Part shown: in pieces, positions 17,914 to 26,025 of the stretch
How positions within the stretch are numbered: the first letter of the stretch is position 1
How the letters are laid out: every line of letters begins with the position of its first letter
Assembly (NCBI GenBank): GCA_024231905.1
Contig: JAAEQC010000143.1
Span: forward strand, 28,833 to 92,832
DNA length: 64,000 nucleotides
Direction: 5' to 3'
DNA from: a bacterium
GTDB lineage: Bacteria; Krumholzibacteriota; Krumholzibacteriia; LZORAL124-64-63
Notes under the pieces: model-generated
Seen by the model: the letters and a program-made list of their open reading frames with translations, nothing else
Database searches by the model: none
What the model was told of the DNA's origin: nothing
Position numbers and translations under genes: made by a program

Positions 17914-17929
17914 TGGCACGCTTGTTGCG
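17914..17929 (+). promoter_or_regulatory. Sigma-54 promoter of pilMNOPQ
   Basis: TGGCACG-N4-TTGCG matches the -24/-12 consensus with invariant GG (17915-17916) and GC (17927-17928). The expected start is near 17940, about 60 bases before the pilM ATG. It is the third such site in the cluster. Confidence 0.85.
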
Positions 17930-18000
17930 GATCGCGCCAGGAGGATTCCGGAGGATCCGGATTCGCCTACAACTCGCACGCATAGCAAGGCAGGCATGTG

Positions 18001-19185
18001 ATGTTCGGATTCCTGAAACGGAAGCGGAAATCTCTCATCGGCTTGGACATCGGGTCCAACGTCGTCAAATGCCTCAGGCTCGACCTGAGCGGAGCACGGC
18101 CCATGGTGACGAATTTCGCCATGGCCGATCTCCCGCCCGAGGCCATCGTCGATGGTGAGATCATGGACCGTGAACTGGTCATCGAGGCGATCCGCGAGGC
18201 GGCCGAGACCGCCAATCTGCCCCACGAACCCGTGGCCAGCGCCGTGGCGGGGCGGGCAGTGATCGTCAAGAAGATCGTCATGGATAAGATGACCGAAGAG
18301 GAAGCGCGCGAGGCCATCTACTGGGAGGCCGAACAGCACGTTCCCTTCGACATCGACGACATCTCCCTGGACTTTCAGATCCTCCAGGAGGACATCGGAG
18401 CCGACCAGATGGAACTGCTCCTGGTGGCCGCCAAGAAGGACATGATTCTGGGCTGGGCCGAACTCATCCGCGACGCGGGGTTCGAACCCATGGTCATCGA
18501 CGTGGCGTCCTTCGCCAACCAGAACGCCTGGGAATACACCTCGGGCTGGGGCGTTGCCGAGGATGACGTCGAGGACGAGTCCCCCGCGGACACGGACCAA
18601 GACGAGGATGTGGAGGACCTGGAGCCCTTCGCCGGCGAGGAAGAGGATGAGACGGCGCCCGAGGAGGACGTCGCCGACTCCGAGTTCGTCGCCCTGCTGG
18701 ACGTGGGCGGCGGCGTGACCAATGTACACATCATCCGCGACGGGGTGCCCTACTTCACGCGAGACCTACCGGTCGGCGTGACCCACTTCGTCGAGGAATT
18801 CCAGAAACAGCTCGGCCTGACCTACGAGACCGCCGCCGACGTGGCACGCGGTTACGTGGAGGACGTGGACGAGCAGCTGGTGGTCGACATCGTGCGCTCG
18901 GTCGGCGCGGAGATCTACCAGGGTCTCGAGCCGAGCCTGTCGTACCTGAAGACCTCCGGCGAGACCGAGGGCATCGACCGCATCGTCCTGAGCGGCGGCG
19001 GCGCCCACCTGCCCGGTCTGCGCGAATACCTGGCCGACAGCTACAGCGTACCCAGTGAGGTCGCCGATCCCCTGGCCAGCCTGGACTACGCCCCGGACCT
19101 GTTCGGGGAAGAAGACCCGGAGGCCTTGAGTCCCTTGCTCTCGGTGACCGTGGGACTCGCCCTGAGAGAGGCGGTGGAGGCATGA
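18001..19185 (+). CDS. pilM: Type IV pilus inner-membrane assembly protein PilM, with acidic insertion
   Basis: 394 residues from ATG (a GTG one codon earlier is equally possible). It is an actin-like ATPase fold: phosphate-1 motif LIGLDIGSNVVK near residue 12, a WEAEQHVPFDIDD segment typical of PilM, phosphate-2 VALLDVGGGVTNVHI near 230, and adenosine motif RIVLSGGGAHLPGL near 330. PilM sits in the cytoplasm and binds the N-terminus of PilN. Odd here is a ~43-residue, almost uncharged-free acidic insertion (residues ~185-227) of Asp/Glu runs just before phosphate-2. It overlaps pilN by four bases (ATGA). First gene of pilMNOPQ. Confidence 0.95.
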   Translation: MFGFLKRKRKSLIGLDIGSNVVKCLRLDLSGARPMVTNFAMADLPPEAIVDGEIMDRELVIEAIREAAETANLPHEPVASAVAGRAVIVKKIVMDKMTEEEAREAIYWEAEQHVPFDIDDISLDFQILQEDIGADQMELLLVAAKKDMILGWAELIRDAGFEPMVIDVASFANQNAWEYTSGWGVAEDDVEDESPADTDQDEDVEDLEPFAGEEEDETAPEEDVADSEFVALLDVGGGVTNVHIIRDGVPYFTRDLPVGVTHFVEEFQKQLGLTYETAADVARGYVEDVDEQLVVDIVRSVGAEIYQGLEPSLSYLKTSGETEGIDRIVLSGGGAHLPGLREYLADSYSVPSEVADPLASLDYAPDLFGEEDPEALSPLLSVTVGLALREAVEA

Positions 19186-19763
19186 TCAGGATCAACCTGC
19201 TCCCCCGTGAAGAGATGTCCACCCAGCGCAGCGTGACCATGCCGGACCTCGGCACCTTCGCGCCGCTGGTCCTGGTGCTGGTGGCAGCGGCCACCATCTC
19301 CCTGGGCTTCCTGTACCAGACTCAGCAGATCTCCACCCTCGAGACGATCATCGCCGAGGAGGAGGCCGAGAGCCGCCGGCTGGCGCCGGAGATCGCCAAG
19401 ATCAAGCGCCTGAACGAGCAGCGGCAGGACCTCAACGACCGTCTCGACGTGATCACGCGCCTGGACTCGGATCGCTACTTCCGCGTGCACCTGCTGGACG
19501 AGCTGAACCGCTCCCTGCCGGGCTACATGTGGATCACGCGTTGCGAAGACCTGGGCGGCGATTCCTACGCCGTCGAGGGCGTCACGTTCTCGAATTTCCT
19601 GGTGAGCGATTTCCTGCAGAACGTCGCCAACAGCCCCTACTTCGCCAGCGTCGATCTGCTGGTGTCGGAGAAGGGCGATATCGACGATGTGCAGGTGGTC
19701 AAGTTCCGGGCCCGCGCCCACGCCGTCCGCAAGCCCGCTACCGCGGACGTCTTCGAAGGCTAA
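19182..19763 (+). CDS. pilN: Type IV pilus alignment protein PilN
   Basis: 193 residues starting MIRINLLPRE, the conserved cytoplasmic PilN tail that docks into PilM. One membrane helix (FAPLVLVLVAAATISLGFLY, residues ~26-46) is followed by a coiled-coil segment (residues ~50-90) and a small periplasmic ferredoxin-like domain with LLDELNRSLP and VEGVTFSNFLVSDFLQNV. PilN and PilO form the inner-membrane alignment complex linking PilM to PilP and the secretin. It overlaps pilM and is 12 bases ahead of pilO. Confidence 0.93.
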   Translation: MIRINLLPREEMSTQRSVTMPDLGTFAPLVLVLVAAATISLGFLYQTQQISTLETIIAEEEAESRRLAPEIAKIKRLNEQRQDLNDRLDVITRLDSDRYFRVHLLDELNRSLPGYMWITRCEDLGGDSYAVEGVTFSNFLVSDFLQNVANSPYFASVDLLVSEKGDIDDVQVVKFRARAHAVRKPATADVFEG

Positions 19764-19775
19764 GGAAGGAACGAC

Positions 19776-20432
19776 ATGGACATCGATGTCAAAAGCCCCA
19801 AGTTCCTGCGCTGGACCGTCGCGATCCTGCTGGTGGTCGTGGTCCTGCCGCTGAACTTTCTGACTTCCTCGTATTCCCTGACCTGGGGTGCGCGGAAGAC
19901 CAAGATCGCGGAACTCGAAACGCGCCACGACAAGCTCAGCAAGGACCTGGAGAAGGCCCGGCTGTTGGTGCGCAACCTGGACCGGGTGGAGGAGGAGTAC
20001 GCCGTGCTTCGCGAGCAGTGGAAGGTCGCCCAGACCCTGCTGCCCGAGGAGAACGAGATGCCGAACCTCCTGCGCAAGGTGACCGCTGCTGGCGAACAGT
20101 CCGGCGTGGAGTTCGAACTCTTCCGGCCCAACAGCCCGGTCAACCGGGGTTTCTATGCGGACAACCCCATCGAGGTGAGCGTCGTCGGCGGCTACCACCA
20201 GACGGCGGTCTTCCTCTCGCGGCTGGCCAATCTCAACCGCATCGTCAACGTCTCCGGCCTGCGCTTCGAGGGCATCGACGACCAGTCCGAGACGCCCCAC
20301 ACGGTGCAGACGGACATGGTGCTGACGGCCTACACCCTCGGCGGAACCGGCATCGGTGACGACGGAACCCGAACCCTGCAGGCGGAAGCGGAGGACGGCA
20401 AGCCCGTCCAGACGGCCGCCGCCGGCCACTAG
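19776..20432 (+). CDS. pilO: Type IV pilus alignment protein PilO
   Basis: 218 residues: a short cytoplasmic N-terminus, a membrane helix (WTVAILLVVVVLPLNFL, residues ~13-30), a coiled coil (residues ~40-80, ETRHDKLSKDLEKARLL), and a periplasmic domain with LPEENEMPNLLRKVTAAGEQSGVEF and the PilO motif VVGGYHQTAVFLSRLANLNRIVNV. It pairs with PilN. ATG with AAGGAA upstream. It sits 12 bases from both neighbours in the pilMNOPQ transcript. Confidence 0.93.
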   Translation: MDIDVKSPKFLRWTVAILLVVVVLPLNFLTSSYSLTWGARKTKIAELETRHDKLSKDLEKARLLVRNLDRVEEEYAVLREQWKVAQTLLPEENEMPNLLRKVTAAGEQSGVEFELFRPNSPVNRGFYADNPIEVSVVGGYHQTAVFLSRLANLNRIVNVSGLRFEGIDDQSETPHTVQTDMVLTAYTLGGTGIGDDGTRTLQAEAEDGKPVQTAAAGH

Positions 20433-20444
20433 GAGGAGCGCGCG

Positions 20445-20900
20445 ATGAAACGCACGACCCTGATGATCCTCGCCGCTTTCGCCGTGCTCCTGATGGCGGG
20501 CGTGGCCTCGGCCCAGGATTCCGATCCCGCGGCCAGTTCGGCCTCGCCTTCCCAGGTCACCCGGGAGCGGATCAACCAGATCCGGGCCAATGAGTTTTTC
20601 TACCGCTCGCACGGGCGCACGGACCCGTTCAAGGCCCTGGTGTCCGGTGAATACGAGCAGGCGACCTCCGCCGAGGTGGTCGACTTGAACAGCGCCCGCC
20701 TGGTGGGCGTCATGTGGGGGCAGGAGGACCGATTCGCCCTGGTCGAGAACGGCGAGGGCTTCGGCTACATCCTGCGGGTGGGGGACAGAGTGCAGAACGG
20801 TCGGGTCGTGAGCATCCGCAAGGATTCCCTCACGGCGCGCATCACCCTATACGGGATCACCAACCGGGTGGTCCTCAAGCTCGAAGAAACGGAGGACTAG
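20445..20900 (+). CDS. pilP: Type IV pilus protein PilP
   Basis: 151 residues with a cleavable signal peptide (LILAAFAVLLMAGVASAQ) but no lipobox Cys, whereas many PilP proteins are lipoproteins. After a short linker, the segment FYRSHGRTDPFKALV and the compact beta domain with LVGVMWGQEDRFALVENGEGFGYILRVGDRV match the PilP/GspC homology region, which contacts the secretin periplasmic domains. ATG with AGGAG upstream. It lies between pilO and pilQ, two bases before pilQ. Confidence 0.9.
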   Translation: MKRTTLMILAAFAVLLMAGVASAQDSDPAASSASPSQVTRERINQIRANEFFYRSHGRTDPFKALVSGEYEQATSAEVVDLNSARLVGVMWGQEDRFALVENGEGFGYILRVGDRVQNGRVVSIRKDSLTARITLYGITNRVVLKLEETED

Positions 20901-20902
20901 TC

Positions 20903-22339
20903 ATGGACGGAAGGATCCGGAACGCGGCGTGGGCCGTCCTGATGACGGCGATCCTCGTGCCCGCGGCTGCGGCCGTGGCCCAGGATGAGGCACCCGCCGC
21001 CGCGACGCAGGCGCCTGCGGCGATGGATTACCGGCAGCAGCCCATCTCCCTGGATGTCCAGGAAGCCGAGATCGGCACCGTCCTGCGCTCGCTGGCGGGC
21101 TACTCCGGCACCAACATCGTCGCCTCGCCCAATGTGACGGGTAAGGTCACGGTCAAGCTCGAGGACGTGCCCTGGGAGGACGCCCTGGGCGTCATCCTCA
21201 AGGCCCATGCCTACGACTACGTGGAAGAGGGCGGCATCTACCGGGTGGATACGGCGGAACAGCTCCGCGAGGAGAAGCTCTCGGTCGAGCGTTCGCGCGC
21301 CCAGGTGGAAGGCGTGGCGCCCCTGCACTTGCGCAAGGTGAGCCTCCACTACGCCAACGCCGAAGAGGTGAAGGACGCCCTGGAGCGCATGCTCACCGAC
21401 CGCGGCAACATCGACGTGGACGAGCGGACCAACAGCCTGCTCATCAACGACATCTCCGAGCGGGTCGAGATCATCTCCGCCATGGCGTCGGAGCTGGACA
21501 GCGAGACGCCCCAGGTGGAGATCAACGCCCGCCTGGTGGACATGGACGTCACCGCGACCCGCGAACTCGGTGTCAGCTGGTCGGTCAGCAACTTCATGAG
21601 CCCCGGCAACAACGTGGCCGGAAGCATGGCCATCGAAAACGGTCTGACCGCTCCGGCGGGCGACCTGCGGGTGGCCACGGTCCAGGACTGGGGCGAGATC
21701 ATGGGCAAGCTGCAGGCCATGGAGTCGACCAACGACGCCAACCTGATCTCCAACCCGGTGATCACCACCACGGACAATCGTGAGGCGAACATCCTGGTCG
21801 GCAAGAAGATCCCGCTGATCGTCTCCGACGAGGCCGGCAACGCCATCACCCAGCTGACCACCATCGGCATCATGCTGAAGGTCACGCCGCACATCAACAA
21901 AGACCGGAACATCACCCTGGACATCCACAACGAGGTCTCCGATCTCTCGAGCCAGGCGACGGTCCAGGGCGGCGTCATCATCAACACCTCCGAATCCGAC
22001 ACGCGGGTGCTGGTGGAGAACGGCGCCACGGCGGTCATCGGCGGTCTGATCCGCAAGGTGGACAGCCAGTTGGAGAGCGGCATCCCCGTGCTGAAGGACG
22101 TGCCCCTGCTGGGCGCCCTCTTCCGTCACACGACCAAGTCTACCGCCAATCGCGAGCTGGTGGTCTTCGTGACGCCGACCATCATCACCGACGAGTACCT
22201 GCACCGCACCAAGCTCACGGACGAGACCGGGACCACGTACTACCCGGGTCAGCCGGAGTACACAGGTCCCTTCCTGGCGCCCGGTGTGACCGCCGCGTCA
22301 GGGGACGGTTACGTCACCGATTCCGAGTTCGACTTCTAG
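20903..22339 (+). CDS. pilQ: Type IV pilus secretin PilQ (short form)
   Basis: 478 residues from the ATG at 20903, with GGAGGA upstream. A signal peptide is followed at once by an STN/N0 domain (QQPISLDVQEAEIGTVLRSLA) with VPWEDALGVIL, an N1-type domain (LHYANAEEVKDALERML...NSLLINDISERVEII) and the secretin core ending in LKDVPLLGALFRHTTKSTANRELVVFVTPTII. The AMIN peptidoglycan-binding domains found in longer PilQ proteins (up to ~900 residues in Myxococcus) are missing. A ~40-residue tail follows the core. It forms the outer-membrane pore for the pilus. Last gene of the cluster, followed by a strong terminator. Confidence 0.95.
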   Translation: MDGRIRNAAWAVLMTAILVPAAAAVAQDEAPAAATQAPAAMDYRQQPISLDVQEAEIGTVLRSLAGYSGTNIVASPNVTGKVTVKLEDVPWEDALGVILKAHAYDYVEEGGIYRVDTAEQLREEKLSVERSRAQVEGVAPLHLRKVSLHYANAEEVKDALERMLTDRGNIDVDERTNSLLINDISERVEIISAMASELDSETPQVEINARLVDMDVTATRELGVSWSVSNFMSPGNNVAGSMAIENGLTAPAGDLRVATVQDWGEIMGKLQAMESTNDANLISNPVITTTDNREANILVGKKIPLIVSDEAGNAITQLTTIGIMLKVTPHINKDRNITLDIHNEVSDLSSQATVQGGVIINTSESDTRVLVENGATAVIGGLIRKVDSQLESGIPVLKDVPLLGALFRHTTKSTANRELVVFVTPTIITDEYLHRTKLTDETGTTYYPGQPEYTGPFLAPGVTAASGDGYVTDSEFDF

Positions 22340-22360
22340 ATCGACCCGGAGAGGACGGGA

Positions 22361-22394
22361 GCGGCGGACCGGCAACGGTCCGCCGCTTCTTTTT
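22361..22394 (+). terminator. Rho-independent terminator of pilMNOPQ
   Basis: GCGGCGGACCG and CGGTCCGCCGC form a perfect 11-bp stem around a GCAA tetraloop, followed by TTCTTTTT. It ends the pilus cluster. Confidence 0.9.
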
Positions 22395-22438
22395 GCGGTC
22401 CTTGCGGCGGCCGCACCCGCGGGTTTAGGATGGTCCCC

Positions 22439-22978
22439 ATGTGGACATCATTCGTAGGATTCATGGGCAGCGGTAAGAGCACGGTCACGCGTCTGCTCTG
22501 CAACTCGACGAACCGGCCCCTGGCCGTGTGCGACGAACTGGCGGAGGCGCGAGCGGGCCGTTCCGTGGCGGACATCTTTGCGGCGGAGGGCGAGGACGGT
22601 TTCCGAGCCCTGGAAGTGGAAGTGCTGCAGGACCTGGATCCGTGCCGCAGCCTGGTCATCGATACGGGCGGCGGTGCGGTGGAGACGCCGGCGGCGGTGG
22701 CCCTGCTGCGCGAACGCGGAGTGGTCGTCTGGCTCGACGCGCCCTGGATCGAGCTGCTGCACCGGTTACGCGGCAACGGGGAGGCCGGCAAACGGCCCCT
22801 GGTGGAGGAACTGGGCTGGGACGGCCTGGAGCAACTCCACCGGCGGCGGCAGCGCCTGTACGCAGCGGCGGCCGACTTCCGGCTGCGGGTGGAGGACGCT
22901 GAACCGGCGGCGGTGGCCCGGACAGCCATGCTCCGGAGTCTGCTCTGGGAGCGACAGCGCGAGGCAGCGGAGCGATGA
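22439..22978 (+). CDS. aroK: Shikimate kinase-like protein
   Basis: 179 residues from the ATG at 22439, which has AGGA eight bases upstream; an ATG three codons earlier is possible. The P-loop GFMGSGKST is at the N-terminus. The shikimate kinase pattern follows: DELAEARAGRSVADIFAAEGEDGFRALE (here split by the family's G-x-x-I-x-x-IF-x-x-GE spacing), then TGGGAV, the lid Arg in GKRPLV and RRRQRLYAAAADF. The enzyme phosphorylates shikimate in aromatic amino-acid synthesis. The first substrate-binding Asp lies in CDELAE, where typical AroK has D-D. A related gluconate-type kinase is less likely. It overlaps rsmD (ATGA). Confidence 0.85.
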   Translation: MWTSFVGFMGSGKSTVTRLLCNSTNRPLAVCDELAEARAGRSVADIFAAEGEDGFRALEVEVLQDLDPCRSLVIDTGGGAVETPAAVALLRERGVVVWLDAPWIELLHRLRGNGEAGKRPLVEELGWDGLEQLHRRRQRLYAAAADFRLRVEDAEPAAVARTAMLRSLLWERQREAAER

Positions 22979-23544
22979 GGGTCGTGGCCGGACGCTGGCG
23001 GGGACGCCGCCTGAACGCCCCCCGGGGCGATGCCGTGCGGCCGACCACCGACCGGGTGAAGGAAGCCGTGTTCTCCATCCTGGGACCGGACGTGGCAGAC
23101 GCCCGGGTGGCCGACCTCTGCTGTGGCGCCGGGAGTCTGGGCATCGAAGCCCTGAGCCGGGGCGCTGCCTACGCGGTCTTCGTGGACCGGGACCGCCGGT
23201 CCCTTACCGCGGTCCAAAAGAATCTGGAAGCTTGCGGTGCGGACCCGGCGCACTATCGTCTGGTGGCGTCCGACGCGGCCGCCTGGTTGGAAGACGTCCC
23301 TGTCGGCGATGGGCCCTGGCTCGTGTTGGCCGACCCGCCCTACGGCGTCGGTGTGATCGCCGAACTGGCCGGGATCCTGGCCCGGCGGCGGGCCGAGGGA
23401 GTCGTCGCGACCGTGGTCCTCGAACACGACCGGGACGACGAACCGCGGCCCGCGGGCTGGGACGCGGATTCGCGCCGCTACGGCGAGAGCCACATCACCA
23501 TCCTGCGCCCCGGCGCGGGAGACGTCCCGGAGGATGCGCCATGA
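22975..23544 (+). CDS. rsmD: 16S rRNA (guanine(966)-N2)-methyltransferase RsmD
   Basis: 189 residues. The start MRVVAGRWRGRRL is the RsmD N-terminus, followed by PTTDRVKEAVFSIL, the SAM-binding motif VADLCCGAGSLGIEALSRGA and the catalytic LADPPYG. It methylates G966 of 16S rRNA in the small subunit. It overlaps the aroK-like gene and coaD by four bases each; rsmD-coaD is a very common pair. The catalytic motif begins with Asp (DPPY), which is usual in this family. Confidence 0.94.
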   Translation: MRVVAGRWRGRRLNAPRGDAVRPTTDRVKEAVFSILGPDVADARVADLCCGAGSLGIEALSRGAAYAVFVDRDRRSLTAVQKNLEACGADPAHYRLVASDAAAWLEDVPVGDGPWLVLADPPYGVGVIAELAGILARRRAEGVVATVVLEHDRDDEPRPAGWDADSRRYGESHITILRPGAGDVPEDAP

Positions 23545-24023
23545 GCCGACACGTCCTGTATCCCGGCTCCTTCGACCCGGTCACCTTGGGCCACGTAGAC
23601 ATCCTCGAACGCACCTGCCGGCTCTTCGACCGGGTCACGGTGCTGGTGGCCGCTCACGGCAAGGCAGGATTGTTGCCCGTGGAGCAGAGGGTGGACCTGG
23701 TGAGGACCTCGGTGGCGCACCTGCCGGGGGTGGCCGTGGAGTCCTTCTCCGGCCTGTTGGTCGACGAGGTCCTGGCCCGCGGCGCCGCGGCGGTGGTGCG
23801 GGGCATCCGCAACGCCGGGGACTACGAACACGAATGGAGCATGGCCGGCGTGAACTCCCTCCTGGCCTCGGACACGGAGTTCGTCTACCTGCTGGCCCGG
23901 CCGGACCTGGCGGCTGTCTCGAGCACACTGGTGCGGGACGTGATCCGCCACGGCGGCGCCCTGGATCGTCTGGTACCGGCACCCGTAGTTCGCGCCCTGG
24001 ACTCCGATGGCCGGAAGGACTGA
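23541..24023 (+). CDS. coaD: Phosphopantetheine adenylyltransferase CoaD
   Basis: 160 residues, the usual length. YPGSFDPVTLGHVDILERT holds the nucleotidyltransferase T/HxGH motif (TLGH), RGIRNAGDYEHE is the conserved substrate loop, and the C-terminal VSSTLVRDVIRHGG is the ISSTxVR motif. It transfers AMP from ATP to 4'-phosphopantetheine, the fourth step of CoA synthesis. The start overlaps the rsmD stop. The end lies just before obg, so this is a four-gene run of housekeeping functions. Confidence 0.96.
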   Translation: MSRHVLYPGSFDPVTLGHVDILERTCRLFDRVTVLVAAHGKAGLLPVEQRVDLVRTSVAHLPGVAVESFSGLLVDEVLARGAAAVVRGIRNAGDYEHEWSMAGVNSLLASDTEFVYLLARPDLAAVSSTLVRDVIRHGGALDRLVPAPVVRALDSDGRKD

Positions 24024-24027
24024 CACC

Positions 24028-25050
24028 GTGTTCCTGGACATCACCGTCATCAAGATCGAGTCGGGCAAGGGCGGGGACGGCTGTGTCTCCACGCGCAAAG
24101 AGAAATACGTGCCCCGGGGCGGCCCGGACGGGGGTAACGGCGGCCGCGGCGGCTCCGTCTGGATCGAGGCCGAGCGGGGCCTGTCGACCCTCCTGGATTT
24201 CCGCTACCGGCGCCATTACAAAGCCGGCGTGGGCCAGCCCGGCGGCGGCAATCGCCGCAGCGGCGCCGACGGAGACGACGTTGTACTCAAGGTCCCCTGC
24301 GGCACGTTGGTGTACCGGGCCGAAGACGATGAGCCCCTGGGCGACCTGCTGGATCCCGGGGACCGCCTTTGCGTGGCCAAGGGCGGCCGCGGCGGCAAGG
24401 GCAACTGGGAGTTCCGCAATCCCCGCAATCAGACCCCCCTGCACGCGCAACCCGGCGCAGCCGGCCAGCAGGTCGAAGTGCGCCTGGAACTCAAGCTCAT
24501 AGCCGACGTGGGCCTGGTGGGGGAACCCAACGCGGGCAAGAGCACCCTGCTGTCGGTGATCTCCGCGGCACGGCCCAAGATCGCCGACTACCCCTTCACG
24601 ACCCTGGTGCCGAACCTGGGCATCGTCGATCTGGGGGATTACGCGTCCTGCACCGTGGCCGACATCCCGGGCCTCATCGAGGGCGCAGCCGACGGCAAGG
24701 GGCTCGGCCACGAGTTTCTGCGCCACGTGGAACGAACCCGGGCACTGCTCTTGCTCGTGGATCCGGCGATAGCTCCGCCGGCCCGGTCCCTGGACGTGTT
24801 GCGCGGGGAACTGGTGGCCCACGGCGAACGTCTGGCCGACCTGCCCTGCGCCGTGGTCGTCACCAAGACCGACTTGCTGGACGAGGAGGCCCTGGCGGCG
24901 GCCCTGGCCGAGGCGCGCGCCTGGTCCGCGGACAACGGCGGCGGCGAGGTGCTGGCCATCTCGTCCGTGGCCGGCCGGGGGCTGAAAGAGTTGAAGCATC
25001 TCCTGCGTCGGATGACCACCTTGCCGCCGGTGGGCGACGCCACGGACTGA
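24028..25050 (+). CDS. obg: Ribosome-associated GTPase Obg
   Basis: 340 residues from the GTG at 24028 (AAGGA nine bases upstream), which gives the standard start MFLDITVIKIESGKGGDGCVS; an ATG at 24007 would only add seven residues overlapping coaD. The Gly-rich Obg fold (residues 1-158) contains GGPDGGNGGRGG. The GTPase domain has G1 GEPNAGKST, switch region DYPFTTLVPNLG, G3 DIPGLIEGA, G4 TKTD and G5 ISSV. The variable C-terminal domain of some Obg proteins is missing; the protein ends shortly after G5. It works in 50S maturation and stress control. Confidence 0.95.
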   Translation: MFLDITVIKIESGKGGDGCVSTRKEKYVPRGGPDGGNGGRGGSVWIEAERGLSTLLDFRYRRHYKAGVGQPGGGNRRSGADGDDVVLKVPCGTLVYRAEDDEPLGDLLDPGDRLCVAKGGRGGKGNWEFRNPRNQTPLHAQPGAAGQQVEVRLELKLIADVGLVGEPNAGKSTLLSVISAARPKIADYPFTTLVPNLGIVDLGDYASCTVADIPGLIEGAADGKGLGHEFLRHVERTRALLLLVDPAIAPPARSLDVLRGELVAHGERLADLPCAVVVTKTDLLDEEALAAALAEARAWSADNGGGEVLAISSVAGRGLKELKHLLRRMTTLPPVGDATD

Positions 25051-25077
25051 ACCCGCCTCCCGGTCGGGACGAATCCC

Positions 25078-25983
25078 ATGTCGACCGAAGAAACGGCGCC
25101 CCGCTTGGTGCGCCTGACGCCCGCCGCGTCCGTCTGGCCGTCGCGCCTGGCCCAGGTGGATCCGCCACCCCGGGTCCTGTGGTGCACCGGGCAGGTCTCC
25201 GCCCTTGCGGGCGACGGCATCGCCATGGTGGGCACCCGCCGTGCTACGAGCCGAGGGCTGGCCGTGGCCCGCAGCCTGGGGGCGGCCTGCGTCGCCCGTG
25301 GTTGGACCGTGGTCAGCGGTCTGGCCCTGGGGGTTGACGCCGCCGCCCATCGCGGCGCCCTGGATGCAGGCGGTGTCACGGTGGCGGTCATGGGCACCGG
25401 CTCCGACCAGACCTATCCCGCTGCCCACCGACGCCTGCGCCGGGAGATCGAGGTGACCGGCTGCTGCGTTACCGAATACGAGGCCGGCACACCACCCCTG
25501 CCCTACAACTTTCCCAAGCGCAACCGTATCATCGCCGGTCTGGCGCGGGCGGTGATCGTGGTCGAGGCGCCCGCCCGCAGCGGCGCGCTCATCACCGCCC
25601 TGCAGGCGGTGGACGCCGGCCGCGAGGTCTTCGCCGTGCCCGGGCCGGTGGACCTGGACACGAGCCGGGGCTGCCACCACCTCCTGCGCGAGGGAGCGCA
25701 CCTGCTGGAATCCCTGGAAGATCTGGAGCGCGTGCTGGGACATCCGTCCGGCCGACCGCCGGTTCAAGGCGAATCCGGCGGCAGGGATGAACCGGCGCCG
25801 GGTTCCGCGGCCCGCTGGATCTTCGATCGGTTGGACCTGGAAGGCGTGGGCCGCGACCGCCTGCGCGAGCGCTGGCCGGGCACCGAGGACGCCTGGTGCG
25901 AAGGGCTCCTGGCCCTGGAGATGGCCCGCCTGATCCGGAGGTTGCCCGGCGGCGGCCTCGCCCGTACAATCTGGCGCGAATAG
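25078..25983 (+). CDS. dprA: DNA-processing protein DprA
   Basis: 301 residues. The Rossmann-like core has VGTRRATSRGLAVARSLG, VSGLALGVDAAAHRGAL, GTGSDQTYPAAHRRL, FPKRNRIIAGLARAVIVVEA and REVFAVPGPVD, the signature series of DprA/Smf. A linker and a C-terminal winged-helix-like segment (residues ~240-300) follow. DprA loads RecA onto incoming single-stranded DNA during transformation. The N-terminal SAM-like domain of long DprA forms is very short here. Together with the pilus genes and the ComEA-like protein it supports natural competence, though no comEC is in view. Confidence 0.94.
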   Translation: MSTEETAPRLVRLTPAASVWPSRLAQVDPPPRVLWCTGQVSALAGDGIAMVGTRRATSRGLAVARSLGAACVARGWTVVSGLALGVDAAAHRGALDAGGVTVAVMGTGSDQTYPAAHRRLRREIEVTGCCVTEYEAGTPPLPYNFPKRNRIIAGLARAVIVVEAPARSGALITALQAVDAGREVFAVPGPVDLDTSRGCHHLLREGAHLLESLEDLERVLGHPSGRPPVQGESGGRDEPAPGSAARWIFDRLDLEGVGRDRLRERWPGTEDAWCEGLLALEMARLIRRLPGGGLARTIWRE

Positions 25984-26025
25984 CCCTGCCCGTTGCGGGC
26001 GCCCTTTCCGGACCGGGAGACCGAC

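Noticed and set aside
17855..18001. Possible 48-codon leader peptide (MRNLEPFQ...) before pilM
   Set aside because: An ATG with a GAGAGGG-like site exists, but the pilM sigma-54 promoter lies inside the frame, so the mRNA from that promoter would not contain its start. The translation resembles nothing known.
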